Shown here: positions 53,041-63,631 of the stretch, one piece after another
Numbering within the stretch: position 1 is the first letter of the stretch
Layout: each line of letters starts with the position of its first letter
Assembly (NCBI GenBank): GCA_905178155.1
Contig: CAJINV010000014.1
Span: 310,001-374,000, forward strand
Reading direction: 5' to 3'
DNA length: 64,000 nt
Origin: Amoebophrya sp. A120
Lineage: Eukaryota; Sar; Dinophyceae; Syndiniales; Amoebophryaceae
Position numbers and translations under genes: made by a program
Notes under the pieces: generated by a model
Seen by the model: only the letters and a program-made list of their open reading frames with translations
Told to the model about the DNA's origin: nothing
Database searches by the model: none

Positions 53041-55248
53041 TCAAAACAAATATCCCTCTTCGTTACCCGCCGAAAAATGTGCCTGCAGCTCCCGCAGCTC
53101 GTCCTGCTCCAGGATCTGCTCCGAAGCATTCGCAGCCCCGCCGAAACGGTGCATAATCTTTCCCAAACTTTCCTCCACGCTGCCGAATATGCTTCTTCTT
53201 GAGCTGTAACTGTTGCCTTGTGAAGATGATGAGCATGACTCTGGTCTCCGGAACAGAGTGACCCGGTTGTCGAGCTGCTTGTACTGCGTTCTCACTACAT
53301 TAGGCTTCATCGGCCCACTGCTGACGACGCATTTACTTCGCCCTTGGATATCCTCGGTTTCGATCAAAATCCGTTTTGTCCTCGCGGTCTCGTCCGGAAT
53401 TGGGTAAAATTTCGGCAACACCACTGCAGGCAAAGCCTCGCGGAGGAACGGGAATTTGTGCTGCTCGAAGGCGGAAGAATTTCCCGTGTAGTTGTGAAAA
53501 TGCTTGTTCGACGGCAAGAACGACGACGAAACTCCTTGCCACACAGCTGCCGACTGCGGTCGCACGAGGTTGAAAAGTCGGATACGCTCATCTCGGTCTG
53601 CGGGCAGCAAAAGGGGGCAAGTAGAACTGGCTCTGTTTCCACTTTGCGTTGTACTTCGAACAACACCAGTGCCGCTTTCTTGTCTTTGCCGCTGGTAGTC
53701 TCCGTACGTGCTGTAGCTACCGACGCTTCTCGCATACGCAAGCGATCTATTTACGTCCCACAATCCCATCGAGTCCGAGGGGCGGAAGTTCTTGTCCGAA
53801 ATCGAATATTGTTCGGTCGCTAGTACATTGTCTACTCCAGCCGGCGGTTTCACACTTCCCGCGAACAGCTCCTTCGTCACGAACTCGAAGGACCGCCAAA
53901 AGGTGCTGCTGCTTGGGAAAAACGGGGAAAAGGAAGTCAGCATTGAGTGTGCGGCCAGTGCGATGTCCGCCGTCGCGTGGAAGAGATGGGGGGTTCGTTG
54001 CTGGATTGTGGACCTACACGCGCTCCTCTTGTCCAGCTCGCAGGGAAAGAAGCAGTCCAGCAACCGTTCGTCGCTGCTGGACATGACGCTCTTGAGAAAC
54101 CGCGCCCGTGACAGGTCCTGGTAGCGGAAAACAGCCTCTTCGTGCATACTAGTACCGCTGGCTGTCGTCCCAGAACTGCTCTGCTGCGAAGGAGAAGTAG
54201 AGCCTCCTCGATCGAACAGCTCGACCCCCACTGTGCACAGCTTCGGCTGCTCCTCGCGCAGGTACTGCAGGATGTACACTGCCAAGTCCGAGTAGTCGAG
54301 GCGCGCCGTGTCGGCGAACAAGTGCGCGGTGTCCAGTCGGTCGCAGGACTCCAACGCTTTCCGCACGTATCGATCCTCGATTGCATCCAGTTCCGCCCTC
54401 TCGAAGGTGGAGCTCGAACTAGTACTTGAAGAAGCGGCGCCAGCAGCCCCGCTGGTACAGCCTACCTGGTTTTGTCGCTCGTAGAAGGTGTATTTCGGTA
54501 GGTAGTCGAGCAGCAGGTAGTCCGACCAGTAGCGAAGCTCAGAATGCTCAGGCTGCGTCCGTCCAGAGGAAATACTGGAATTTTTATGCGGAGTCATCCT
54601 CCGAACTTTCCGCGGGCTGGGATTTCCCTGATAGTTCGCACTGCGATAATTTTTTCCGATGTTGTGATGCTCCTCTCCGTCGGATATCTCAGATCCCGAG
54701 GACCACGCATCTTCCTCTTCGCCGATAGGAGCGAGCCCCAGCCGACTATACGGGTGTCGGTAGATCGCGTCCTGCTCCACCCTCTTGCAGTGGAAGGACT
54801 TCTGCAAACGCTCGAAATAAGGCTCCTCGTCGTCGTGATTAGGAGCCAAGAAAGACTCGCCCTGCTCGACTTCCATCTGTGATGCAACATGAAGACCACT
54901 AGTCGTCCTACTATCCTCTTTCAACACGAAATTGGACGTGCCGTCTTCGCAATTCAGACCCCCCGAGGCGCCCTTGTCGTCTACGGCGATGACGCGGGGG
55001 TAGTACAGATCTGTCTTTTCGTCGAGGTCGTGATAAAGATTTGGTCCACTCTGGGTTGTCGTCCCATTGCTGGAGTTCTCAACCTTCCGCATCGCCTCCA
55101 CATGGTACGTGGCAGCTTCCAGATTCCAGAAATGAACACCCGCGTGATTTGCCGCCGGACCGAGCTGGAGGGTAATGGTCTCGCCGCCGCGGCGGGATTG
55201 TTGGAACGCGGCGTCCATATAGCCGCTCCCGCCGCCGGAGAGCGCCAT
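53041..55248 (-). CDS. MSTO1: Misato/DML1 family tubulin-like protein
   Basis: Uninterrupted 735-aa frame from ATG 55248. The N-terminus (ETITLQLGPAANHAGVHFWN, then DLYYPRVIAVDDKG) matches the Misato segment related to the tubulin/FtsZ nucleotide-binding region. Further family-like stretches are RYWSDYLLLDYLPKYTFYER, LESCDRLDTAHLFADT (usual family form: a CD-x-x-x-GF motif followed by a helix), TADIALAAHSMLTSFSPFF and the C-terminal Glu-rich tail. Misato/DML1 proteins act in mitochondrial DNA inheritance, mitochondrial distribution and fusion, and in flies in spindle organisation. It is longer than the human protein (about 570 aa) because of Ser-rich insertions. No introner interrupts it, although neighbours on both sides carry introns. 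Confidence 0.88.
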   Translation of the reverse strand: MALSGGGSGYMDAAFQQSRRGGETITLQLGPAANHAGVHFWNLEAATYHVEAMRKVENSSNGTTTQSGPNLYHDLDEKTDLYYPRVIAVDDKGASGGLNCEDGTSNFVLKEDSRTTSGLHVASQMEVEQGESFLAPNHDDEEPYFERLQKSFHCKRVEQDAIYRHPYSRLGLAPIGEEEDAWSSGSEISDGEEHHNIGKNYRSANYQGNPSPRKVRRMTPHKNSSISSGRTQPEHSELRYWSDYLLLDYLPKYTFYERQNQVGCTSGAAGAASSSTSSSSTFERAELDAIEDRYVRKALESCDRLDTAHLFADTARLDYSDLAVYILQYLREEQPKLCTVGVELFDRGGSTSPSQQSSSGTTASGTSMHEEAVFRYQDLSRARFLKSVMSSSDERLLDCFFPCELDKRSACRSTIQQRTPHLFHATADIALAAHSMLTSFSPFFPSSSTFWRSFEFVTKELFAGSVKPPAGVDNVLATEQYSISDKNFRPSDSMGLWDVNRSLAYARSVGSYSTYGDYQRQRQESGTGVVRSTTQSGNRASSTCPLLLPADRDERIRLFNLVRPQSAAVWQGVSSSFLPSNKHFHNYTGNSSAFEQHKFPFLREALPAVVLPKFYPIPDETARTKRILIETEDIQGRSKCVVSSGPMKPNVVRTQYKQLDNRVTLFRRPESCSSSSQGNSYSSRRSIFGSVEESLGKIMHRFGGAANASEQILEQDELRELQAHFSAGNEEGYLF

Positions 55249-56348
55249 GTCGTGATGATACACCTCCGAAGTAGAGTGGTGAAAACTGTTGAAGGAAGAT
55301 GACTAGAAGGAAGTAAACTACTTCAGAGAACACCGATTAAGTACTTTCGTGCTCGAAAAAGTCAGGACACGGTGGGGTCCAAACAGAATCACTGTGTAGA
55401 GCTGCACGGAAAGGATGAATATGATGACCACGCAACATAATTCTGCTAGCAACAGAAACTTAAAACATGCCATAAGAGTGAACCACCAAATTTCATTAAC
55501 AACGAGAGCGATTTAGATCGGAGGATTTCATCACACAGACATGCTCTAAAAAACCGACTTCGAAAAGATGAGAGATGGATCACCCTTGATTTCATCGACC
55601 TTGCATTGATTTAGATACTTTTAGTGATAGATTCTGGATCGATCTTGCGGCAATGATTCTGAGATTTTTGCCCCTACCGCGTCATGTGATCTTCGTTGCA
55701 AGTGCTCTGTTCAGCAGGAGTGCGCGTTTAGAATTTTAAAGTACTGACGGAGACGGAAGACTCAAAAAATTGACGACCTTTGAGGCAATGGAAAATGCAC
55801 AGGCAGAGACGAGCTGTAAATTTGGCATGAGCAATAAATGATTTTCACAAGAAAGGGAGCGAGCCCGAATGTTTTCGTAGAACAACAAATCTTCAATCCG
55901 CGAAGCCCACGCTGCGGAGGCATGCTTCTCTGCACTACAGGGCTGCTCTGTCAGTATGTTCACTATCTCCTCATCTCATTTTTCAGTTTTCATCGTCATC
56001 TCTACAATAGTTTTCGTTTTCTCCGTGCACTGTCGTACTTCAACTTTCTGGCGACAATTCATCTCAGACACTTGAAGACAGCACAGAGCTTTTCATCACT
56101 TTACGCTCAATCTAACCGAATAATCTCCGAGTGGTCGTGAGTAAGCCTATTCCATCAAAACAGTTTTTCCACACGACATCATCATAATCCCGCCTTGCGT
56201 CGCTACAAAGTCGACGCGTCGGCCAACTGCTAGAAACAGCCCGAGTCTCTCGTCGTATCGAAGAGTTATTGCGCCGTCAAAAGAAGTCGCACAACAGGCC
56301 GAAAGTGATGCTCCGCGGCCCGATAATTTTTGCTAAATCAGCAGTAAT
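55249..56348. other. Intergenic, no gene recognised
   Basis: Between the Misato start and the eL30 stop. AT-rich; nothing distinctive. Confidence 0.5.
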
Positions 56349-56987
56349 TTAGTTTCCCGGCAGGGTGCGGATGATGTCACTGTCACCCGGGTCGATGATG
56401 GACATAACACCGCAGCGGAAGTACTTACCGCAGGTGGTTCCGAGGTCGTTGTTGGTTCCTGTTGATGTAAAGTTTCGCAAAATTCTTGATAGCTTCCCCT
56501 TCCACCAATCACGTCATGAACATCAGATCTGCTCTTTTCACTCTGTACTTACAATTTGCCAGTAGAATCGGCGTAGTGGATAAGAATCATGTCTCTACTC
56601 CTCGTCGTCGCACAGAGCTCAAGAAGTCATCCCTTCACTGACGCATGGATAGAATCGCATTCACTCAAGTTGTGAGAGGACGACCGAAATCTTTAGATTT
56701 AGAATATGATGGCGGTACACTACATATGATAATATTGGCAAAAATTTAGAAAAATAAATTATTATACCCGGAAAGTGGTAGACGCCGGTCTTGCCCAACA
56801 TGGCGTAGTACTCGATCTCGGACTTGGTCAGGGCCGGGCAGTTGGAGGCGATGATGACCAACTTGGATTTTCCCGACCGGAGGGTCTTCAGGGTGGACTT
56901 GTACCCCAAAGTGTACTTACCGGACTTGATGACCAGACCCAGGCGCTGGCCGATGGATTCCTGGCTGTTCTTAGCTTTCGGAGCCAT
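56349..56987 (-). CDS. RPL30: 60S ribosomal protein eL30 (RPL30)
   Basis: Two exons (56987-56768 and 56458-56349) joined across a GT-AG intron give a 109-residue protein of normal length for eL30. Diagnostic stretches are [23 protein letters not shown] (here [18 protein letters not shown]), [40 protein letters not shown] and [16 protein letters not shown] at the C-terminus. It is a component of the large ribosomal subunit and binds a kink-turn. It is one of the few genes here whose only intron is conventional. Confidence 0.96.
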
Positions 56988-58206
56988 TTTCGCGAGAGAG
57001 AAGGGTCTGCTGATGAGATGAGATCAGAGATAATGCTCTTACTACTTTTCTTACGAAAAGAGGTCCCTGTGTGCGTGGTTTTTCGATAAGAAGTGGTTGA
57101 GAAGTAGTGGAGGTTATCGCTTTCCTTTTCTCAACATCTAAAACGGAGATCACTTGAAGGGCCATCGCCATTCGGTTTTGAATTACATTTCGCTTCTTTC
57201 ACAGGATCTGGCCGAGGAGGAGCTCGTCGGCTACGAAATAAGCCTTCTGATCTTTGAAAGTTCATCTGTGCCTTTTTCGTCCGCACCGGATAATATGAAT
57301 TTGTGCTGATCTTTAAATTTTGAGGATCGAGCGCAGAGTCGGCAAAATCAAAATAAATCGACATTTGGATCTTTAGATCGAACTCAGGTTACCCTTCGCT
57401 CCTGAAAAAAGGAAGGATCTTGTCTGTGTTAACGTGGAGAACCTTAATATGTGTGATCTTGTCTTTTTTGAACTTCCCTTGACCTTTAGGTTTCGATAAC
57501 GATCTTTATTTCCGTAGAGATCCTGTGCAAACCAACATCCAGTTCTACAATTTTCTCATGCTCGGGCTGCAGTGCTACCATCGATCGAAGCGACAACTGC
57601 AAAATAAGTACCTGCCTGCGTCAGTACACAACGTCACTTCTAAGCTTGGATATAGGCACTACTTCAAAGTGAACAAGGAAGTAGCAGGTCGCCGAGTAAT
57701 ATTCCAACCTGGTGCGTCTTGTCTTTGACGACACGCGCACGAATGAAAAAACCGGATCTAAATCAATCACTCTCGTGATCGTGCACAACATTTTCAGCTC
57801 TCCTCTCCGTCGTGAAGATTGCAATCATACACATTCCAAAGCAGCCCTGTAATTCAAGAGGATTTTAAATTTGATTCGAAATGCTCCTTGGAGACAATAT
57901 CCTGAAACTCAAACATTTTCGATTAGTTGTCCATGTCTCGCACAGACTTACATGACATTACTGTCGCGACTAGAAACTCCCACAGTTGATGAAGTAGCTA
58001 AAATATAATCGCAATACTTGTTGTTCCGGGCGTTGCTGCATTTAGATTTACTGGAGATACACAACAAAGAGCTTCAGTTCGTGCTTCTTCGTCGTGCCTT
58101 ACTTACGATAAAATGGCAGGCACACAGTGACCGTCCTGCGTGATAGCGCAACTATAAATCAGCGCCAGCCTCTAAGGTTCTATCAATTATACGCCCAAGA
58201 TACTTA
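56988..58206. other. Intergenic, no gene recognised
   Basis: Upstream of eL30. Short frames only; the run of GATCTTT-like words near 57240-57420 is noted but not interpreted. Confidence 0.45.
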
Positions 58207-58596
58207 TCACTTCAAAATGGACGTCGCTCTATGTCCACCCCGCTGTTGTAATAGCCGCGGCAGTGGATTTAGATTTTGCTGACCGCTCCCCGGACGAGAT
58301 CCCTTCTTCATCACGCGATCGCGCCGCAAGGCGCTCTTCTGGAGGTCCAACCGCGTCGCGAGAGAAGTGCCGTGAAAGTCCTGCATCAGATTCTCCTTGA
58401 GATACTGAAATTTGTGTTCGCGGTAGTCGTCATTCATTTTAGTCAGCGGCAAGTTCTCCTCAGAGCTGTTTTCTCCGTCTTGTGTCTTGCCACAACTCGG
58501 GACTACTTCAAAAGCACCAGGAGTTGAGCGCTCCGCTGCCTCTGCGGCCTCGATTTCTTCATCTTCATCGCCCTGTTGTCCTGCTTCTTGTTTCAT
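58207..58596 (-). CDS. Small acidic/basic low-complexity protein
   Basis: Frame of 129 residues from ATG 58596. The same frame is open upstream to a TAG acceptor near 58668, so the coding region may be longer or receive a spliced leader there. The N-terminal half is acidic (DEDEEIEAAEAAE). The C-terminal half is basic and helical (KFQYLKENLMQDF, DLQKSALRRDRVMKKGSR). No family is recognised. Codon content and the acceptor make it plausible as a real gene, but support is limited. Confidence 0.4.
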   Translation of the reverse strand: MKQEAGQQGDEDEEIEAAEAAERSTPGAFEVVPSCGKTQDGENSSEENLPLTKMNDDYREHKFQYLKENLMQDFHGTSLATRLDLQKSALRRDRVMKKGSRPGSGQQNLNPLPRLLQQRGGHRATSILK

Positions 58597-59252
58597 GATC
58601 CCTTCCACTTGTTTTTCGGTGCCGTGGAGATTCTTCTTCGCGGCTACCACTTCACCGATAGGCTATGGAAAGGAAGAAAAAGCCAACTTGAAGAGTCACT
58701 TCTCAATCTTGTTGCGCGAGTTCTTGTGCGGTGTCCAGGAAGATTATGATCGTGGTTTCGTTGCATACTGATCCAATGAAGTCGGGACTCTCGGGCGGTC
58801 CTCTGAGCCTCTACAGCTACAACGTGAGTCCTCTGAGCCACTCCAGCCGCTTTATGTTTGTAGCAGCTACAGAAGAACAAGAATCGCAAAGAACTACATT
58901 TAGATAAAATAAGGTACGAGTCATGCAGCAAATGTATCACCGTTACATCATCTCTCAGCGTATACTTAAAAACGCTGGAGATAGGAAGAGGCGAGTTTTT
59001 TTAGGGCGGCTAAACGGGTTGGCAATCTGCATTCTAGTCAACAGAATCCAAACGGAGGCCGCCCACATTCTCGTGTGGCACGTTCTTGTATAGATAGTAG
59101 TTGATCTTTCCGCTACTTGAGCTTTCGCAATGTTCTTGCAATAATTTAGATTTAGAAAATTGAGGCTCCAGGATCTTCATCTGCACTTGCGAACATACAC
59201 GGAATTCAACAAAGTGATCTCTTCTTACCCCACAGGAATCAATTAACCACGC
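58597..59252. other. Possible 5' leader, otherwise intergenic
   Basis: Contains a TAG acceptor near 58668 for the 129-aa gene and a short imperfect direct repeat (GGCTCAGAGGAC, minus strand, near 58795-58845). No further gene is seen. Confidence 0.4.
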
Positions 59253-62200
59253 TTAAGTCAAAAAGCTGGCTTTTTCCTTTCCTACTTCAGAGACGTCATC
59301 AAAGAAATCAGATTCATACTCGTCGCTTATTTCTCCGGCGCCGTCGTAGTTAGTCGTTCCCAGATCTGCTGACTTCTGTATCGATATCGCCCCGATAGTT
59401 ACACTGGATGTTATGTCTGCAGAGGATGTGCCACTACTTTGTCGCGCTCCATCCCCGAGCTTTGCGGTTTGTTTCGACAGAGAACTAGGATACGTTGAAG
59501 AAGTCATCTTTATTGGCGGTGACCCTTCACCCAGAATTTCCGCATTCGGCAACACTGCAACTCTCGCTATAAATGAAGATGCTGCAGGAGCTCCTGTCAT
59601 GTAGTCTTCTTGCCGTGAAGAAGGTTTTTTTCCCGTTTTTCCCATGGTGTTGTCTTCGAATTTTCTCCCTCGGTCCAACTCCCGCTTGCTCTGGTGCTGC
59701 TTGATGTTCTCCAAAAAGTGAGCGCCAGGGGCAGCAGAGTCGACATTTTGAACCTTTTCTTTACGAGGAAGACCTGGAGTTTCCTCCTCCTCTACTAGAC
59801 TCGGAGACGACGACGACGATGTATCAAATGTAAAAATGTCTGGGTCTGGAAGATTAGAACTTGTCATGCTAAATCTAAATGATTCAAAAATCTGTGTTGC
59901 GTGAGTGCCAAAAGCTGTCCGGTTTTGACCAAGTTGTGAGGGAGTTTCTCATGCAGGAAAGGCATGATAGAGACCTCAGAGAATCTGTCATGCTGGGTCT
60001 CGTATTCCAGACCTCATGGGTCATGGAAAGCCTGCATCACAAATCTTGCATTCTTCCAGACCCAGACATTTTTGCATTTGATACGATGTTGACCAGGCTG
60101 ATTGTTCCCCGATGTCCTCCGAGCTGTAGATCGAAAGAGGGGAGGTAACTGCCGGCTCCGGGATGTGTAAAATGTCTTGCTCGAATTTTTCCTGCAAAAA
60201 CGTCTCGTCTCCTCGACACAGAAGCATATTTCCTGCTCCCTCGGAAGCAGTGACAGTGGTTTTTGGTTTTGGAGATGTTGAAACTGAAGCTGAAACAAGA
60301 ACGCCCGAAGTGGATGCGATTTCGATTTCTGGTGACGACGGTTGCTGCGGCGCGTGTCCCGCCACCTCGTCGGACCGATTGTCTTCGAAGTCGTCGATTT
60401 CCGAATAGTGGTATACTGAAGAGGTTTGTTGTTGTTCCTGCAGGTGGTCCTCACGAGGACCCAGGACGCGTTTTTGTCCCCCGTCGACTGCTTCGTCTCG
60501 TTCTTGGTCCATTTTTCCGGCTGCCATGTTCTTATCCGTCGTCTGCCCATTTGATGTTGTGCCTGCTAGAATTACTATCTCCGCCCCAGTTTGCAGATCA
60601 TCAGTTTCTTGTATTTCCACATGACTTCTTTTGCTCGTCCTGCTGGTCGTCAGACAAAACTCATCCGACGCGGTGGGAATACCGGCCGTTGTTGCTACGT
60701 CGTCCGCGGCAGCAATGTCACTATGGCTGCTACCACCTTTTGGCGTGGTGACTTCTAACACGGCGGCCGACGCTGACAACGTTTCGCTCTCAGGAGCCAG
60801 AGTTGCAAAACGGCCCGGCTCTTCTTCATGTTCTTCAGGAGAAGTGGTAGTGGTACAGATCTGTCCAGAAGCTATTCCTTGTCCGACTGCAGGATGAGGA
60901 CCAGGACCTGCCGTTGCAGCTTCCGCGTCGGTGTAGAAGTTCTCCAGTGGTTTATTGTCTTTCTCAGCAAGAAGATCTCCTTCTTCACTCTCTGCCTTTC
61001 CTACAGCAACATCGTTTTCCGCAATCTGCCTCTTCAGCTCCGCGATGTTCTTTTCGATTTTTTCTATCTCCGCCTGCTCGACCTCCCCTTGTTCTCCGCC
61101 CAAGAAGGATTTTTGGTCTCCCACCTCCAACACCTTTTCGCCTACAAGACCTCCAGACGAGGAACGGAGCATCAAGTCCGCGACGACTTCTCCCGCGATG
61201 TCGTGGTTCGTACTTTTCTGCTGTGATTTCACGGAGTAGGGGGAGGCTGGATCATCTGCGTCGAGGAAATCCAATTCCGGATGTTGTTGAAACAGTCCTG
61301 TTTCCTTGTACAACTCAGCTGGGCCACAGCCGGAGCTGGTCGTTGCTCTCCTGGGCAGTTCGTTTGGCTCCTCGTCCACTGCGTCGAATGCAAGATCGTA
61401 GTCGTCCGCGCCTGCTGTAGCAGAAGAGGAAGTTCGGTTCTGCACCTGCGGTCGTTGTTGTACACTACGACCCGCATAATTATGCAGATCTAGCTCCAAA
61501 GTTGCACCACTGTCACTGTGATGTGCAGACGATTGCACGTACTGTTTTCGGACTTGTTCTGCGGAGTTGTAGGGAGCCGCCCAATTTGAAGAAGGCACAG
61601 CTGAACACTGTTTGTCTTTCTCTCTGAGCGAAGAAGTACTACAACTACCGGGGTCTTCAAGAACTGCAGCAGGCGCGCCTTGGTGCTCAATCGGTGTTAG
61701 ACTCGCACTCTGCGGTCTGCAGGAGCTCCGTTTGATGCGCGAAGAACTGCTGGGGCGTTGAAATGACTTGCCAGAATTCCCTGTAGAAATGTTGTTTGAA
61801 GACAGGAGCGTCGTTGCTGCCGTAGAAGCACCACTACCACCGGTTGTAACGATGAAATTGTAGTGCTCGTGGGTCATCATCGTCGTCGCGTCTTGTCCGT
61901 GTGTAGTTGACCTTGCGTCGAATGTTGACTTTGATGCAGGAACTACATCCGCAGATGAAGCGTTCACAATTTTCTGTCGCGCATTAAACATCTTTTCCGG
62001 CGACTGTGAGACGGAGCGGGAGAAGGCGTTAGTGTTCCCTCCGTCCGGATCGTCATCTTCGAAAATCCCCAGATCCGCCTCGGACAAAACTTCCTCATCT
62101 TCATCAGCATAATTTGTCGAAGAAACATGAGGGACGTTCGTGTCATGCTGGTGTCCTGTACCCCTAAAACTCGGAAAAGTTGACGCAACGCCTCCTCGCG

Positions 62201-63095
62201 GGAGCGCACTGTTAGTACTCTGGAATCCTGTACTAGTTGCCCGTTTGTTAAAATTTCTCACGTCAAGAACCTGCTGGGTGAGCTGTTGCACTTCTTCGGA
62301 GGAGATTTTATTGTTTGTTTTAAGCTGCCGAGAAAGATGAATCTGGTCGCTCCTCGTTGATGCGTCGAAAAAGCGGAAAGCATCTTCTCTTTCCCGTCCA
62401 AGTCCAACACCCGATGAACCTTGCTTCATGATTTCATCCGCTTCCTCCAGATACTCCAGCATGTCGTCTCGTCCCGGCAAATAAAACGCTGATGGATCGT
62501 AGAAAAACGCAGGAGGTGGTCTGGTTTCCATTTGTTCGAATCCATCCCCAGAAGCTGCTAGTTGGTGCGAGGATCCCCGCGTCCCAGCGACGGGCCGCGC
62601 TGATGCGGACTGCGGTCGTGGGCGCTGCGCTGAAGAGGTTCTGTGCAGAGCTGCAATTCCGCCAGATGTGGAAGTCGGTGTTCTAGTTTTGTCCTTGTTC
62701 GCTTCTTATCAAGTACACAAGTGTCTAGGTCTGGAAAAGTGGAACTTGTCATGGTAAATCAGAATCATGCAAAAATCTGTGTTGCATGATGACCAAACAC
62801 TATCCACTTTCGACCAAGCTGAGAGTCCGCAGCTTCTGACGCAGGATAGGCATGATGGAGACCTCGCAGAATATGTCATGCTAGGACCTGCATTCCAAAC
62901 CTCATTGGCCATTCAGAATGTGCATGACTATGACAAGTAGTCTTGCATTCTTCCAGATCCACCAGACATTTTTGCATTTGATACTTCTTCCTCCTTTCGA
63001 ATCGCTCCGGCGGACTGGGCGCGCTGCAAAGTGGTCCGGTTTGTTCTCCTGCCACCCGATAGGACACTTTTTCGCGATCGCTCGTCTATGACCAT
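59253..63095 (-). CDS. Large disordered protein, 5' end uncertain
   Basis: Exons ?-62984, 62701-60084 and 59816-59253 are joined across two family A introners. From the first internal ATG (63095) the frame gives 1,097 residues. The frame is also open for about 20 codons further upstream (RFAIRVSESSYPV), so the true start, perhaps after another intron, is unresolved near the assembly gap. The protein is Ser/Thr/Glu-rich, with RAQSAGAIRK and RPRPQSASARPV motifs of the kind seen in disordered ciliary proteins, a leading helical block (DDMLEYLEEADEIMKQ) and one predicted coiled coil (VEQAEIEKIEKNIAELKRQI). The function is unknown; a cytoskeletal role is only a guess. Confidence 0.65.
59822..60083. 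mobile_element. Introner element, family A subgroup 2
   Basis: 262 bp. The interior resembles the copy at 62707 more than the others. Flanks CGATG are identical. Removal joins AWSTS|SSSSP. Confidence 0.91.
62707..62983. mobile_element. Introner element, family A subgroup 2
   Basis: 277 bp. Flanks CTTCT are identical. Removal joins RKEEE|ANKDK in frame. Confidence 0.9.
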
Positions 63096-63507
63096 CACCG
63101 GGTAGGAGCTCTCGGACACACGGATGGCGAACCTGGTGTGGTTGCATTTGATGATAGTGGTCGCACATCACCAATTTTCAAAGTACTTGCCAGCTCATCT
63201 GAGGACACCACACACGATACTGCACATGGTCATGGTGGCATCCAACGCACTAGGTCGATGAAAAACGAACAAGATCGGTTTCCGGGTTTCTTAGTGAAAT
63301 GATGAAGCCGGTACTAGTACAAATTTCGGTTTTACTTTTATGAATGTCGCGCCCGGAGGGCGATATTGGTAACCAAATGCGTGCGCGAAAATCTAACCAG
63401 CGCGAAAGCCTAGCCAGCCGCGCTTTCGCCGCGCGGCTGCCACCACCATTTCTTTTTAATTAGAACCCCACTTCTATCCCGGGTCATCGGAGGCTTCCGG
63501 ATTCGCA
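63096..63507. other. 5' flank of the last gene, start unresolved
   Basis: The frame of the last gene is still open to about 63158. Beyond that no exon is evident. A short stem-like GCGCGAAAGCCTAGCC/GGCTGG region lies near 63400-63440. Confidence 0.4.
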
Positions 63508-63631
63508 TTCAAAGCTTATCGCAGGAGCCTGCGGGCCGCCGCGGGCTCCACCACTTCCCCGCGGCCCTAAAGGGCCGCGGACAACTACTGTCGCCCGCGG
63601 CGGCCCACAGGCTCCTGCGATAAGCATTGAA
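63508..63631. repeat. Inverted repeat next to the assembly gap
   Basis: Arms of about 38 bp begin TTCAAAGCTTATCGCAGGAG and return near 63594-63631. A second perfect palindrome (CCGCGGCCCTAAAGGGCCGC) sits inside. The structure runs straight into the run of N, so it may be the reason the assembly broke here. Confidence 0.75.

Noticed and set aside
57131-57364. 77-codon minus ORF upstream of eL30
   Set aside because: No protein-like features; it lies in the expected leader/intergenic region.
1-63631. Spliced-leader RNA, tRNA or rRNA genes
   Set aside because: I looked for the dinoflagellate leader core (CCATTTTGGCTCAAG) and for tRNA-like cloverleaf patterns by eye and found none. A covariance-model scan would be needed to exclude tRNAs.
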